Below the pieces are notes generated by a model. That model did not search any database. It was not told the DNA's origin and worked only from the letters and a program-made list of their open reading frames with translations. From assembly GCA_023301015.1 (NCBI GenBank), contig JALZVI010000133.1, forward strand, positions 1-6,178: a stretch of 6,178 nt of DNA, written 5' to 3'. This DNA comes from Rickettsiales bacterium (GTDB lineage Bacteria; Pseudomonadota; Alphaproteobacteria; Rickettsiales; 21-14-0-20-44-7). Shown here one piece after another: positions 5,503-6,178 of the stretch; within the stretch, counting starts at the first letter, position 1; every line of letters begins with the position of its first letter. The translations under genes were made by a program, and so were the position numbers.

Positions 5503-6178
5503 ACTCCCTCCGATACTGAATAAACATCTAACGCATTTTGGATTGAAACAAACAACGCTTCTCTATCCGACTTTGATATATAGGCAAACAAACCAATCTC
5601 ATTTGCCAAATCTTGCGCACCTTCCTTCGTTGTTGCCGTTAGCGCAATGATTGGAATATTTTTCAAAACATCATCACCCTTACATGCCGCTGCAAATTCC
5701 AAGCCATTCATTTCTGGCATGTCCACATCGGTTACAATCAACTGGAAGTTATGATCTTTTTGCAAGACACGCACAGCCTCCATGCCATTCTCAGCCGCAA
5801 CAACCTCATAACCTTTTGAAGTCAGCGCAGGAACCATCATCTTCCTGAAGAACAAACTATCCTCCACAACTAATATACGACCTTTGTCCGCAACGACTGC
5901 TTCAGCAGCAGTATGATCGCCCCAATCGCTAAATGTCTGTTTAAATATATGAGCGATATCCACAATATCCGTAGTTTTGCCATTAATAACAATACTACCC
6001 AAATAACCATCCTTGCCTTCATGCATATCGGCATCCACATGCTCAGTCACGATATCAATAATTTCTTCCACAACCAAGCCCATCACTTTCTGACCTTCGT
6101 TAAACACCACAACGCCTGTACGCCCACTTTCTTTATAGCTATAGCTATCATTCAGCTTTGCCAGACGCATAAGATCAC
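5499..6178 (-). CDS. cheA: Hybrid chemotaxis kinase CheA, C-terminal part (CheW-like domain plus receiver)
   Basis: The frame is open to the window edge; codons for Asp-Leu precede the ATG at 6170, so that ATG is internal and the gene is 5'-truncated by the window. Numbering from it, residues 1-80 are the second half of a CheA P5 (CheW-like) domain. This includes GLVVEEIIDIVTEHVD and GYLGSIVINGKTTDIVDI, the G-x-x-G-x-x-V-I pattern typical of hybrid CheA proteins. A linker (81-96) leads to a complete receiver domain (97-218). It has the acidic pair E103-D104, phosphoacceptor D148 in VTDVDMPEMNG, T178 in ALTAT and K200 in ISKSD, so it should be phosphorylatable. CheA autophosphorylates on His in an array with CheW and receptors; the fused receiver probably acts as a phosphate sink or internal output. 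A CheV (CheW-receiver) fusion is the alternative, since the kinase core lies outside the window. The stop overlaps the cheW start. Confidence 0.85.
   Translation of the reverse strand, partial: DLMRLAKLNDSYSYKESGRTGVVVFNEGQKVMGLVVEEIIDIVTEHVDADMHEGKDGYLGSIVINGKTTDIVDIAHIFKQTFSDWGDHTAAEAVVADKGRILVVEDSLFFRKMMVPALTSKGYEVVAAENGMEAVRVLQKDHNFQLIVTDVDMPEMNGLEFAAACKGDDVLKNIPIIALTATTKEGAQDLANEIGLFAYISKSDREALFVSIQNALDVYSVSEGV
5506..5511 (-). promoter_or_regulatory. Ribosome binding site of cheW
   Basis: GGAGGG lies at 5511..5506, inside the final codons of the CheA gene and 3 nt before the cheW ATG. Together with the ATGA overlap it supports the chosen start and coupled translation. Confidence 0.7.

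Overview
The window is a bacterial chromosomal segment with every supported gene on the minus strand. By eye the GC content is about 43%, genes are tightly packed, and there is no plasmid, phage or IS signature. The protein families (a CheA with a fused receiver domain, CheW, a compact di-heme cytochrome b561 and a VirB-type type IV secretion cluster) fit an alphaproteobacterium, possibly a host-associated or predatory lineage. That placement is an inference from gene style and is not proven by any marker in the window.

In transcription order (high to low coordinates) there are two blocks. Block 1 (6178 to 4513) is the end of a chemotaxis operon: the C-terminal part of a hybrid CheA (CheW-like P5 domain plus receiver, cut by the window edge), then CheW with an ATGA stop/start overlap, then a cytochrome b561 only 21 bp further on. 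Block 2 (4345 to 1) starts after a 167-bp AT-rich spacer that carries two good promoter candidates. It encodes two tandem VirB2/TrbC-family pilins, a VirB4-family protein, a VirB6/TrbL-family polytopic membrane protein and, after a 111-bp spacer with its own promoter candidate, the first 26 codons of a gene that may encode a VirB8-like subunit.

The most notable observation is that the VirB4-family protein has lost its ATPase motifs in an otherwise intact 634-codon frame. The P-loop position reads SDYEEQRN instead of GxxGxGK[ST], the Walker B acidic pair reads SS, and roughly 150-200 residues between these motifs appear to be missing. The second is that the first-listed pilin (3511..3942) and VirB6 share a cysteine pattern just after their predicted signal peptides (C-G...G-G-F-x-[FL]-x-C, then C-N-I before the first membrane helix). 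Both pilins also have a cysteine before the helical hairpin and one near the C-terminus, compatible with disulfide closure. VirB3 and VirB5 are absent from their usual places.

Taken together, block 2 looks like an unusual, cysteine-rich VirB-type secretion or pilus module with a non-catalytic VirB4. It would need a catalytic VirB4 or another ATPase encoded elsewhere. Whether it has any functional link to the chemotaxis genes cannot be told from the sequence.
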